A stretch of DNA of 64,000 nucleotides from NCBI GenBank assembly GCA_040004035.1, contig JAMPLN010000019.1, one strand, 5' to 3'. This DNA is from Microcoleus vaginatus_C (lineage in GTDB: Bacteria > Cyanobacteriota > Cyanobacteriia > Cyanobacteriales > Microcoleaceae). Below, piece by piece: positions 51,220-59,113 of this stretch. Below the pieces are notes generated by a model. The model was not told where the DNA came from. It worked only from the letters and a program-made list of their open reading frames with translations, and did no database searches. Position numbers and translations under genes: made by a program. The number at the start of each line of letters is the position of its first letter. Within the stretch, counting starts at the first letter, position 1.

Positions 51220-51463
51220 AATTTCCGAACTCCTGAGACTGTCTAATGCAAAGAGTTTAATCTTATTGCTCCATTGTACAGGCATTCGCCAGAAGGCATT
51301 CGGTTAGATGCTGAAGGCCGAATTTTTAGCTTCTAACTTTTAATTCCCGTGGGGCCTCGTTCCCCAGCTTGATGTCCTCTCCCCCTATAGGGTTTATGAT
51401 TGAGAAGCAGCGGTTGACCGGCTACCGGCACCGCACCAATGCTTCACCCAACGGGCTTACTCT

Positions 51464-53116
51464 ATGGCAGCGCTGAATCGCTCTACTCTTCGTCGGCTAC
51501 AAAACTTACCTCAAATTCCCAGCGTGTGGGAGGGCGATCGCCGACCCTTATCTAATGCTGACTCGCACATGATGCTAGATGACGATGACGTTCTAGAAGC
51601 TGGTGGCGAGTGCATTCTCTGGGTGGATGGCTCCGAAGGAGTCGTGAGGGCTATGGACATGGTAGGCCCAGATGCCGGCCCAGAGGCGATCGTCCGGGCC
51701 CTGCTACGGGCAATGGAACATCCCCAAAGTCCGGCTCCCGCAGTCCGTCCCCAAAAAATAGTAGTCAAAAACCGAGAAATTCAATTTTATCTGCGGGGCG
51801 TACTTCAAGATTTAGGCATTTCCATTGACTACGTGCCGGAATTGCCCCTAATTGACGAAATCTTTCGCGGCATGGAAGAGGTCGCGATCAACAGACCTCC
51901 TGAGTTGCCCCCTCAGTATGCTGAAGTTTTAATGGAAAAAGCGGCTCAAATTTGGCAGGACGCTCCGTGGCGGACTTTGAGCGAACACCAAATTATATCT
52001 ATTGAAATTAATCAGTGGGATGTCGCCAGCCTCTACGTGTCCGTATTGGGGCAAGGCAGAATGGATTACGGAGTTTTACTGTACCGTTCTCTAGAATCCT
52101 TGAAACGGTTTCGAGAACGAGTCGTCAATAATGATGAATCTTTTGAAGATTTAGAACAGGCTTTTTTAGGGCAAGACTGTTTGTTTCTCACCTTTGAAAG
52201 TGCAGCAGATATTGATGAGGACGACGACGAAGAAATTGATTTAGCCAATTTGCCTCCATCGGAAATTGAACCAAATTTCGGCAACCTACATCCTTTAGAA
52301 GGATTGCGATCGATTCTTTACGAAGAAGAAGCCCTCACGATGTTAGTTGCTCTCGAAGCATTTCACCGCTTTTTCCGCAACGGCCGCCGGAAATTGGGTT
52401 CAGACACTTTTCCCACTCTTAGCAGTCGCTACCGCATCCCAGTTCCGCAGGCTGACGGAGAAATTCAACAGGTATCCGTTAAAGTTTCGACGATGCCCGA
52501 AGTGTCAGACGAATTATTACAGATGCTCGGTGATGACGATGATGATGATGATGATGATGATGATGAATTTGACAAGCCACTGCTGCGGGACGATTTGGTG
52601 CCGCAAAATTCATTTTTGAGTCTCGGCGCCGTACCTTGGGAAACGGTAGATTTCCTGCGCCAAAGTGTCCAGTTTCACCAAGGTGCAGAAGTTGATATTA
52701 ATACCGCCGGAGATGGTTTGCCGGTGGTGATGATCCAAACTTCTCATCCGAAGGCAAAAACTATGATTCAGGATTTGAAAGAAGCTGGAGGCGTCAAGGG
52801 GATTGGTTTTAATCCGGGCGAAAATCCTTTTCAGGATGAGCAATTCGACTTGGGTATTTTGCAAACAAAAAATGGGGAGCTGTATTTGTTTGGAGAGTTT
52901 AATGAAGACGATCCGGTGCATCAGGAAGCTCGCAAAAAGTGGGACCGTCGCTGTAAATTAACCAACGGTTGGTGCGGTTTGATTATTGCTAAAGGGTTGA
53001 TGGGTGCTTCTCGCGGTCAGCCTCAGTTTAAGGATATGATCGCTTTGCTTGAGGTGCGCTGGGTGTCTGCTAAAGAGTTGGGAATCGGGCCACTTCAGTT
53101 GATGCCAATGTTTTAA
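51464..53116 (+). CDS. DUF6930-like protein with poly-Asp tract
   Basis: The 550-residue protein begins ALNRSTLRRLQNLPQIPSVWEGDRR and contains conserved-looking segments (GGECILWVDGSEGVVRAMDM; WETVDFLRQSVQFHQGAEVDI). Acidic linkers lie at about residues 246-252 (DEDDDEE) and 356-366 (an 11-residue Asp run encoded by a GAT repeat at 52532-52565). DUF6930 is the likely family (recollection). Function is unknown. Confidence 0.7.
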   Translation: MAALNRSTLRRLQNLPQIPSVWEGDRRPLSNADSHMMLDDDDVLEAGGECILWVDGSEGVVRAMDMVGPDAGPEAIVRALLRAMEHPQSPAPAVRPQKIVVKNREIQFYLRGVLQDLGISIDYVPELPLIDEIFRGMEEVAINRPPELPPQYAEVLMEKAAQIWQDAPWRTLSEHQIISIEINQWDVASLYVSVLGQGRMDYGVLLYRSLESLKRFRERVVNNDESFEDLEQAFLGQDCLFLTFESAADIDEDDDEEIDLANLPPSEIEPNFGNLHPLEGLRSILYEEEALTMLVALEAFHRFFRNGRRKLGSDTFPTLSSRYRIPVPQADGEIQQVSVKVSTMPEVSDELLQMLGDDDDDDDDDDDEFDKPLLRDDLVPQNSFLSLGAVPWETVDFLRQSVQFHQGAEVDINTAGDGLPVVMIQTSHPKAKTMIQDLKEAGGVKGIGFNPGENPFQDEQFDLGILQTKNGELYLFGEFNEDDPVHQEARKKWDRRCKLTNGWCGLIIAKGLMGASRGQPQFKDMIALLEVRWVSAKELGIGPLQLMPMF

Positions 53117-53192
53117 AGGAAGAAGGAAGAAGGAAGAAGGAAGAAGGAAGAAGGAAGAAGGAAGAAGGAAGAAGGAAGAAGGAAGAAAGAAG
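53116..53192. repeat. GGAAGAA heptamer array (about 10 copies)
   Basis: About ten GGAAGAA units follow the DUF6930-like gene's stop, ending in a slightly degenerate copy. It may affect the messenger end or be a neutral STRR. Confidence 0.9.
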
Positions 53193-53259
53193 ATGTAAAA
53201 GTAATTTGTAAGGTGCGCCCCAGCGCACCATTGTTTTTAAATTATTAAGGAAAATGATT

Positions 53260-53514
53260 ATGTCAGATTCTACTCAAAAGCGAGAAGTGTTAGTCGCCCT
53301 TGATGCTGAATTCGCGGATAAAATAGACCAGCTTACTGATGATTGGACGGAGGCGATCGAACAAGCTCTCCGTCTCTGGTACGCTAAGCAAATAGAAGAT
53401 AAGTTGCGGAAGTTTTATCAAAACCGCAGCCCAGAAGATATTGAGGAGGAAAAAGAGTGGTTTAATTTTGTAGAGGTACAGATAGAAGAAACATGGAGCA
53501 GCGATGGACTCTAA
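53260..53514 (+). CDS. Antitoxin partner of a MazF-type toxin
   Basis: The 84-residue protein (REVLVALDAEFADKIDQLTDDWTEAIEQALRLWYAKQ) has a ribbon-helix-helix-like N-terminus and an acidic helical tail (DIEEEKEWFNFVEVQIEETW), as in CopG-like antitoxins. The ATG at 53260 lies 9 nt after AAGG; the ATG at 53254 is too close. It overlaps the toxin by 11 bp. Confidence 0.75.
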   Translation: MSDSTQKREVLVALDAEFADKIDQLTDDWTEAIEQALRLWYAKQIEDKLRKFYQNRSPEDIEEEKEWFNFVEVQIEETWSSDGL

Positions 53515-53875
53515 CTCAACAGGAAAAACTTATCCCCGCCAAGGTGAGCTTTATCTTTCAAGGGCTTTGCGTCAATTAGGAGATACTAAAAAAAGACCTG
53601 TAGTTGTGGTTTCTCCCGATATCCGCAACGAGTTTACTGATTCTGTCATTGTTGTTCCTTTCACCACTAACCTTGCAGGAGTAGAACATCCTACTCGTGT
53701 CTTGATTCCTGCGGGTGAGGGAGGATTGCAAGCTGAGTCTCTAGCTGTATGTGAAAACGTTTCTGCTTTGCGGCAGACATTCCTAGAACAAGGCTCTTAC
53801 GGTCAAGTTAGTACCGATGTCCTAGCCAGAATTCAGAGGGCTATGCAAGTGTCGATCGGCATTTATGAACTTTGA
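53504..53875 (+). CDS. MazF/PemK-type toxin
   Basis: The 123-residue protein has the MazF core: QGELYLSRALRQLGDTKKRPVVVVSPDIRNEF with the RPVVVVS strand, then VIVVPFTTNLAGVEHPTRVLI, and ENVSALRQTFLEQ. MazF toxins cleave mRNA. The ATG is preceded by GGAG. It shares the transcript with its antitoxin and ends 61 bp before crtQ. Confidence 0.88.
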   Translation: MDSNSTGKTYPRQGELYLSRALRQLGDTKKRPVVVVSPDIRNEFTDSVIVVPFTTNLAGVEHPTRVLIPAGEGGLQAESLAVCENVSALRQTFLEQGSYGQVSTDVLARIQRAMQVSIGIYEL

Positions 53876-53935
53876 ATGTTTCGGAAATTATAAATTTTGT
53901 TACAATTGGTAAAAATACTGTAAAGGATAGGTAAA

Positions 53936-55372
53936 ATGCGGGTTGCGATCGCAGGTGCGGGACTAGCTGGAATGACCACAGCAGTCGATTTAGTGGAGGC
54001 CGGCCACGAAGTAGAAATTTTTGAATCCCGCCCCTTTGTCGGCGGCAAAGTCGGCAGTTGGGTAGATCCCGACGGCAATCACGTTGAAATGGGTTTGCAC
54101 GTCTTCTTCGGCTGCTATTATAACTTATTTGCGCTGATGAAAAAAGTGGGAGCTTTTGACGATTTGCTCCTCAAAGAACACGTCCACACTTTTATTAATC
54201 GAGGCGGCGAAACCGGTTCTTTGGATTTTCGCTTTCCGGTGGGTGCTCCTTTGCACGGATTGAAGGCATTTTTTACTACATCCCAGCTATCCGTACAAGA
54301 CAAAATTCAAAATGCGATCGCCCTGGGAACTAGCCCGATCGTGCGAGGTTTGATAGACTTTGACGGGGCCATGAAAACTATCCGGGATTTGGATAAAATT
54401 AGCTTCGCTGACTGGTTCCGCAGTCAAGGTGGCAACCAAAACTCGCTCAAAAGAATGTGGAATCCGATCGCCTACGCACTGGGTTTTATCGACACTGAAA
54501 ATATTTCTGCCCGGTGTATGTTGACAATCTTTCAATTCTTTGCATCGAAAACCGAAGCCTCTGTCATGCGGATGCTAGCTGGTTCTCCCAACGAATATTT
54601 GCACAAACCAATTGTGGAATATTTGGAAAACAAAGGAGCCAAAATTTACACGCGGCGCAGAGTCCGAGAAATTCAGTTTGAAGAAGGCGAAGAAACCCGC
54701 GTAACAGGCTTGGTAGTAGCTAACGGCGAAACAGAAGAAAATATTACCGCAGACGCTTACGTTTTCGCCTGCGACGTACCAGGAATTCAGAAAATATTGC
54801 CCCCAGCTTGGCGCAAATGGTCGGAATTTGACAACATTTATAAATTAGATGCAGTGCCGGTTGCTACAGTACAATTGCGCTTCGACGGTTGGGTAACGGA
54901 ACTGGAAGACGAAGCTAAGCGCAAACAGTTGAGCCATGCTGTAGGAATCGATAATTTGCTATATTCAGCAGATGCAGATTTTTCTTGTTTTGCAGATTTG
55001 GCGCTGACAAGTCCCAAGGATTATTATCAAGAAGGAAAAGGTTCGCTGTTGCAGTTGGTGCTGACACCGGGAGATCCGTTTATCAAACAAAGCAATGAGG
55101 CGATCGCCCAACACGTACTTAAGCAAGTTCAGGATTTATTCCCCTCAGCGCGGGAATTAAACATGACTTGGTACAGTGTAGTGAAGCTCGCTCAATCTTT
55201 GTATCGCGAAGCACCGGGAATGGATGTTTTCCGCCCTGCTCAAAAAACTCCGATCGCCAATTTCTTTCTAGCAGGAAGTTACACTCAGCAAGACTACATT
55301 GATAGCATGGAAGGAGCGACACTTTCAGGCCATCAAGCGGCTAAGGCAATTCTCGAAGCTTACAGTCATTAG
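53936..55372 (+). CDS. crtQ: Zeta-carotene desaturase (CrtQ/Zds)
   Basis: The 478-residue FAD enzyme begins with the dinucleotide motif VAIAGAGLAGMTTAVDLVEAG and has the plant/cyanobacterial-type segment FVGGKVGSWVDPDGNHVEMGLHVFFGCY. It converts zeta-carotene to lycopene in thylakoid membranes. The C-terminal PIANFFLAGSYTQQDYIDSMEGATLSGHQAA is the conserved carotenoid-binding end. The SRPBCC gene that follows is the same neighbour as in other cyanobacteria (slr0940-slr0941). Confidence 0.95.
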   Translation: MRVAIAGAGLAGMTTAVDLVEAGHEVEIFESRPFVGGKVGSWVDPDGNHVEMGLHVFFGCYYNLFALMKKVGAFDDLLLKEHVHTFINRGGETGSLDFRFPVGAPLHGLKAFFTTSQLSVQDKIQNAIALGTSPIVRGLIDFDGAMKTIRDLDKISFADWFRSQGGNQNSLKRMWNPIAYALGFIDTENISARCMLTIFQFFASKTEASVMRMLAGSPNEYLHKPIVEYLENKGAKIYTRRRVREIQFEEGEETRVTGLVVANGETEENITADAYVFACDVPGIQKILPPAWRKWSEFDNIYKLDAVPVATVQLRFDGWVTELEDEAKRKQLSHAVGIDNLLYSADADFSCFADLALTSPKDYYQEGKGSLLQLVLTPGDPFIKQSNEAIAQHVLKQVQDLFPSARELNMTWYSVVKLAQSLYREAPGMDVFRPAQKTPIANFFLAGSYTQQDYIDSMEGATLSGHQAAKAILEAYSH

Positions 55373-55530
55373 TCATTAGTCCTCTCTCGTTTTCTCTCGT
55401 TCCCAGGCTCTCCCTGGGAATGCCAATCAGGAGGCTCTGCCTCCAGTATTCGAGAGGAAAAGCGAGGCGGAGCCTCTGGATCTGCGTTAGCAGGCAGAGC
55501 CTGGTAACAAGAAAAAAGAAACAATTCTTC
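55373..55530. repeat. Nested GCAGAGCC palindromic repeats
   Basis: TCGTTCCCAGGCTCTCCCTGGGAA...GGAGGCTCTGCC is followed by CGAGGCGGAGCCTCTGGATC...CAGGCAGAGCCTGGTAAC. Two complete units are stacked between crtQ and its neighbour. Confidence 0.7.
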
Positions 55531-55558
55531 AATCTAAAATCTAAAATCTAAAATCTAA
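55531..55558. repeat. AATCTAA heptamer array (4 copies)
   Basis: Four perfect AATCTAA units lie just before the SRPBCC start. Confidence 0.8.
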
Positions 55559-55564
55559 AATCGC

Positions 55565-56011
55565 ATGACTGATTGGTTAGAACATAGCGTCCAAGTAGAA
55601 ATAGCAATTCCCATCGAATTAGCGTGGCAACTCTGGTCAGACTTAGAGCAAATGCCGCGCTGGATGAAGTGGATCGAATCAGTTCGCATTCTCGAAGACA
55701 ACCCGGAATTGTCGCGCTGGAAACTCGCAACTGGCGGGTTAGAATTTAGCTGGCTTTCTCGGATTCTCAAAGTAGTGCCCCATCAGATAATTCAGTGGGA
55801 ATCGGTAGACGGTTTGCCAAATCGGGGTGCGATCAGATTTTACGATCGCAAAAACAGCAGCATTGTCAAACTGACGGTAGCTTATGGAGTTCCCGGCTGG
55901 CTGGCAAAATTGATGGACAATTCCTTTCTAGCGCGAGTAGTTGAATCGACTCTTATGGCTGACTTGGAAAGGTTTAAAGAGTATGCTCTGAAAGTGAAAG
56001 CGACATCTTAA
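55565..56011 (+). CDS. SRPBCC (START-like cyclase/dehydrase) family protein
   Basis: The 148-residue protein has the Bet v1-like pattern of strand-helix-strand and a long C-terminal helix (SVQVEIAIPIELAWQLWSDLEQMPRWMKWIESV). It matches the polyketide cyclase/dehydrase-like protein that follows zds in many cyanobacteria. The role may be hydrophobic ligand binding linked to carotenoids (inference from conserved neighbourhood). The spacer to crtQ has gained repeats. Confidence 0.82.
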   Translation: MTDWLEHSVQVEIAIPIELAWQLWSDLEQMPRWMKWIESVRILEDNPELSRWKLATGGLEFSWLSRILKVVPHQIIQWESVDGLPNRGAIRFYDRKNSSIVKLTVAYGVPGWLAKLMDNSFLARVVESTLMADLERFKEYALKVKATS

Positions 56012-56117
56012 ATTCTGAGGACTAAAGTCCTGTGGTTTTTAATTGTAACGCGAGAGTCGATCGCCCCCCGGCCTCAGTATCATAGAGATGTGCTGCTGAT
56101 TCCTTCTCGGTTCAGTT

Positions 56118-58115
56118 ATGAGTTACTGCCTAAACCCCGCCTGTCAAAACCCGCAAAATGCCGATCGTACCCAATTCTGCCTGAATTGTGGCTCCAAACT
56201 GTTGCTGAGAGAGCGTTACCGCGCCATCAAACCCCTGGGGCGCGGCGGTTTTGGTCGCACTTTTTTAGCCATAGACCAAGACAAACCCTCAAAACCCCGC
56301 TGTGCAATTAAACAGTTTTTCCCGCTATCTCAAGGTACTAGCAGCAGTGAAAAAGCAGCAGAATTATTCAACCGAGAAGCGGTGCGGCTGGACGAATTGG
56401 GGAAACACCCGCAAATTCCAGAATTGTTGGCGCACTTTCAGCAGGAACGCTATCAGTATTTGGTACAGGAATTTATAGAAGGTCAGAATTTACAGGAAGA
56501 GTTGGCGCGGACTGGGCCTTTCAGCGAAAGTCAGATTCTCAGTCTGCTGAAGGATTTATTGCCAGTATTGCAGTTCGTGCACGATCGCAGTGTAATTCAC
56601 CGAGATATTAAACCCCCCAATATTATCCGGCGTCGCATTTCTCAAACTCCCATCATTTATACTTACCCAACATTAACCGGGGAATTAGTTTTAGTTGATT
56701 TTGGCGCTGCAAAAGTTGTGGAGGGTTTGAGACAAACCGGTACAGTCATCGGTTCTCCCGAATTCGTGGCGCCGGAACAAATTAGAGGTCAAGCGGTTTA
56801 TGCCAGCGATTTGTACAGTTTGGGAGTAACTTGCATTTATTTGCTAACTCAAATATCTCCTTTTGATTTGTTTGATATTAATCAAGATATTTGGGTTTGG
56901 CGAGACTTTTTGAAGGTTCCAATCGATCCGAAATTAAGTCGCATCCTCGACAAAATGATCGAATCGAGTCTCAGTCGGCGCTACAAATCTGTAGCTGAGG
57001 TATTGAAAGATTTGCAGCCTCAGTCGGCGGGGGCGGGCATGGGGACACCGCCCCTACCACCGCCTAAAATTTCCGTGCCGCAGAGAACGCCTGTGGTGCA
57101 GAATGCAGTGCCGCCAACGGTTGCAGGCACAATTTTACCTGTGCCGCCTATGCAGCGGGTTGTACCCGCACGCGCGCCTACTTGGAGGTGTGTTCATACT
57201 CTGGTAGGGCATTCAAATGCTGTTACGTCAGTAGCTTTCAGTCCTGATGGCGCGACTTTAGCTAGCGGCAGTGAGGACAAGACGATTGAGATGTGGAAAT
57301 TGGATGCGGGTAAGCGGTGGTACACTCTTACGGGTCATTCTGACTGGGTGACTTGTGTGGCGTTTAGTCCTGATGGCGCGACTTTGGCTAGTGGCGGCCG
57401 GGACAAAATGATTCATATTTGGGATTTGAATAAGGGTAAGTGGTGGTACGCTTTGGCTGGTCATTCTGACAGGGTTTGTGCTGTGGCGTTTAGTCGGGAT
57501 GGTCAGGTTTTGGCTAGTGGCAGTCGGGACAAAACTGTGCAGTTGTGGAATTTGAATAAGGGAAAGGGGATGTCGGCTTTGACTGGTCACGCTGGGGGGG
57601 TGGAGGCGGTGGCTTTTAGTGCTGGCGGGGAGTTTTTGGCCAGTGGGAGTCGGGACAAGACTGTGCAGTTGTGGGATTGGCAAAATGGTCGATCGATTTG
57701 TACTTTAGCAGAGCACGGGGATTGGGTGCGGGCGATCGTTTTTGCGACCCCCCCCAGCCACCCCTTGGTAAGGGGGGGAGTAGGAGAAGGATTGATTTTG
57801 GCGACGGGGAGTCGGGATGGTACGGCGAAGCTGTGGCGGGTGGATGGACAGGGGCGAGGGACGCTGTTGCGGAGTATGAGGGACAATTCTGGGGATGTTT
57901 TGTGTCAGGCGTTGAGTCCCGATGGTCGGGTTTTGGCGACGGGGAGTCGGGATGGCACGATTTATTTGTGGGATGCGGGCACGGGGGGTTTGCTGGAAAT
58001 TCTGACGGGCCACGGGGGGGAGGTTTTGTCGGTGGCGTTTAGTGCTGATGGGGGGAGTTTGGCTAGCGGTGCGGGCGATCGAACGGTGAAGATTTGGCGG
58101 GGGATTGGGCATTAG
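56118..58115 (+). CDS. Ser/Thr kinase with N-terminal zinc ribbon and C-terminal WD40 propeller
   Basis: The 665-residue protein starts with four cysteines (C4, C9, C21, C24) in a zinc-ribbon-like pattern. The kinase domain spans about 33-295: GRGGFGRTF, HRDIKPPN with catalytic D163, and VDFGAAKVV. A Pro-rich linker leads to seven WD40 repeats (about 355-660). Blade five carries an extra 12 residues (PPSHPLVRGGVGEG) encoded by a palindromic DNA repeat. The enzyme probably phosphorylates partners captured by the propeller. There is no membrane span. Confidence 0.9.
   Translation: MSYCLNPACQNPQNADRTQFCLNCGSKLLLRERYRAIKPLGRGGFGRTFLAIDQDKPSKPRCAIKQFFPLSQGTSSSEKAAELFNREAVRLDELGKHPQIPELLAHFQQERYQYLVQEFIEGQNLQEELARTGPFSESQILSLLKDLLPVLQFVHDRSVIHRDIKPPNIIRRRISQTPIIYTYPTLTGELVLVDFGAAKVVEGLRQTGTVIGSPEFVAPEQIRGQAVYASDLYSLGVTCIYLLTQISPFDLFDINQDIWVWRDFLKVPIDPKLSRILDKMIESSLSRRYKSVAEVLKDLQPQSAGAGMGTPPLPPPKISVPQRTPVVQNAVPPTVAGTILPVPPMQRVVPARAPTWRCVHTLVGHSNAVTSVAFSPDGATLASGSEDKTIEMWKLDAGKRWYTLTGHSDWVTCVAFSPDGATLASGGRDKMIHIWDLNKGKWWYALAGHSDRVCAVAFSRDGQVLASGSRDKTVQLWNLNKGKGMSALTGHAGGVEAVAFSAGGEFLASGSRDKTVQLWDWQNGRSICTLAEHGDWVRAIVFATPPSHPLVRGGVGEGLILATGSRDGTAKLWRVDGQGRGTLLRSMRDNSGDVLCQALSPDGRVLATGSRDGTIYLWDAGTGGLLEILTGHGGEVLSVAFSADGGSLASGAGDRTVKIWRGIGH
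57747..57788. repeat. In-frame palindromic repeat inside the WD40 coding sequence
   Basis: A CCCCCCC...CCCCTTGGTAAGGGGGGGAG palindrome lies in frame, adding about 12 codons to a loop of WD40 blade five. Similar CCCCCTTAGTAAGGGGG units lie in spacers at about 63786-63825 and 9300-9360. Confidence 0.75.
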
Positions 58116-58159
58116 GGGCGATGTCAAGAGTGCCCGCTTAAAAAATCTCATATTTATGC

Positions 58160-58189
58160 TTGACAGGCGATCGAATGTTCTGCTACATT
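58160..58189 (+). promoter_or_regulatory. Promoter of tRNA-Val
   Basis: TTGACA (58160-58165) and TACATT (58184-58189, with a TG extension) are 18 bp apart and end 12 bp before the tRNA. Confidence 0.65.
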
Positions 58190-58201
58190 AGGAATTCGTG
58201 A

Positions 58202-58275
<74 letters not shown>

Positions 58276-59113
58276 TTAATTTCCCTGCTTTATAAATCCA
58301 GACTTTTAGGTTTGCCACCCTAGCAAAATTTCTGTTTTCCGCTCATCCTTCGCTCAGTCCGACTCTTCTAAGTAGCTGAGTATCTCCAAAACTGCTTCCA
58401 TATCAGCCAAGTCTGCCCTCGACTTTTTGCGCCGCGCTTTCAACCGACATTCCGCAGATAGGAAAGCAGATTGAAGAATTAGAAAAATGAAGAACGGGCG
58501 TTGCTGGATTAAGGTATGATAAGCGCGCTCGCTCTTCATCTGACTCGATCGTAATGATTAATTTAATAGGAAACGGGAACACTATTAAACCAAAGAATAA
58601 GCTGTTGCGGGATTTAAATTGTCTGTCAAAAAACAATAAAAGTCTTGTGGGGTGGGCGTCCCGCTCGCCCAGAATATGCAATTTAAATGCGCGACAGCTT
58701 AAACCCAAACAACCCGGTTTCTCGTTGTCGCGATCGAGCTAAAATGGCCAATTTACGTGAAGAAACTGGGTTTTTGCGTCCTGGACTGTCAGCCTAACAT
58801 TTCTCTAGCCCTACCCCATTAAAAAGGATGCCAACACTACTAATTTCTCACAGACTCCTTAGTTTTTTTCAAGGTATTTTATATTATAGCGATCGCTAAC
58901 TAGCTAGGTGCAAATAAACTTTACATTGTCACAGAATGTAAAGCTCTAATAACAAGATCGATTGCTTTGTTAAGCTGCCAACGTTCTCAGTGCTTGCTTT
59001 ACAGATTTTTCAAATAGATGGAAACCTCAAATCGGAACGCAATTAAATTGTATAGCAAGTGTATTTCTCAGGTAAAATCGAGTCTAATCCTTTAACTGCT
59101 GAGGCATAGTCTC
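58276..59113. other. Long gene-free spacer with a TA-flanked MITE
   Basis: No supported gene. It contains the element at 58599-58702, an AACCCGGTTTCT repeat (about 58710) and AT-rich DNA. A 61-codon minus-strand frame at 58354-58539 lacks a ribosome site and a family match. Confidence 0.5.
58599..58702. mobile_element. TA-ended MITE-like element
   Basis: Ends beginning TAAGCTGTTGCG and ending GCGACAGCTTA are inverted over about 23 bp, with one base indel and two mismatches. TA forms the outermost pair on each side, as in IS630-type insertions. The 104-bp interior carries a GTGGGCGTCCCGCTCGCCCA hairpin and no gene. Confidence 0.75.

Noticed and set aside
58354..58539. 61-codon minus-strand frame ending LADMEAVLEILSYLEESD
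   Set aside because: The end looks protein-like, but there is no ribosome site or family match, so I did not call it.
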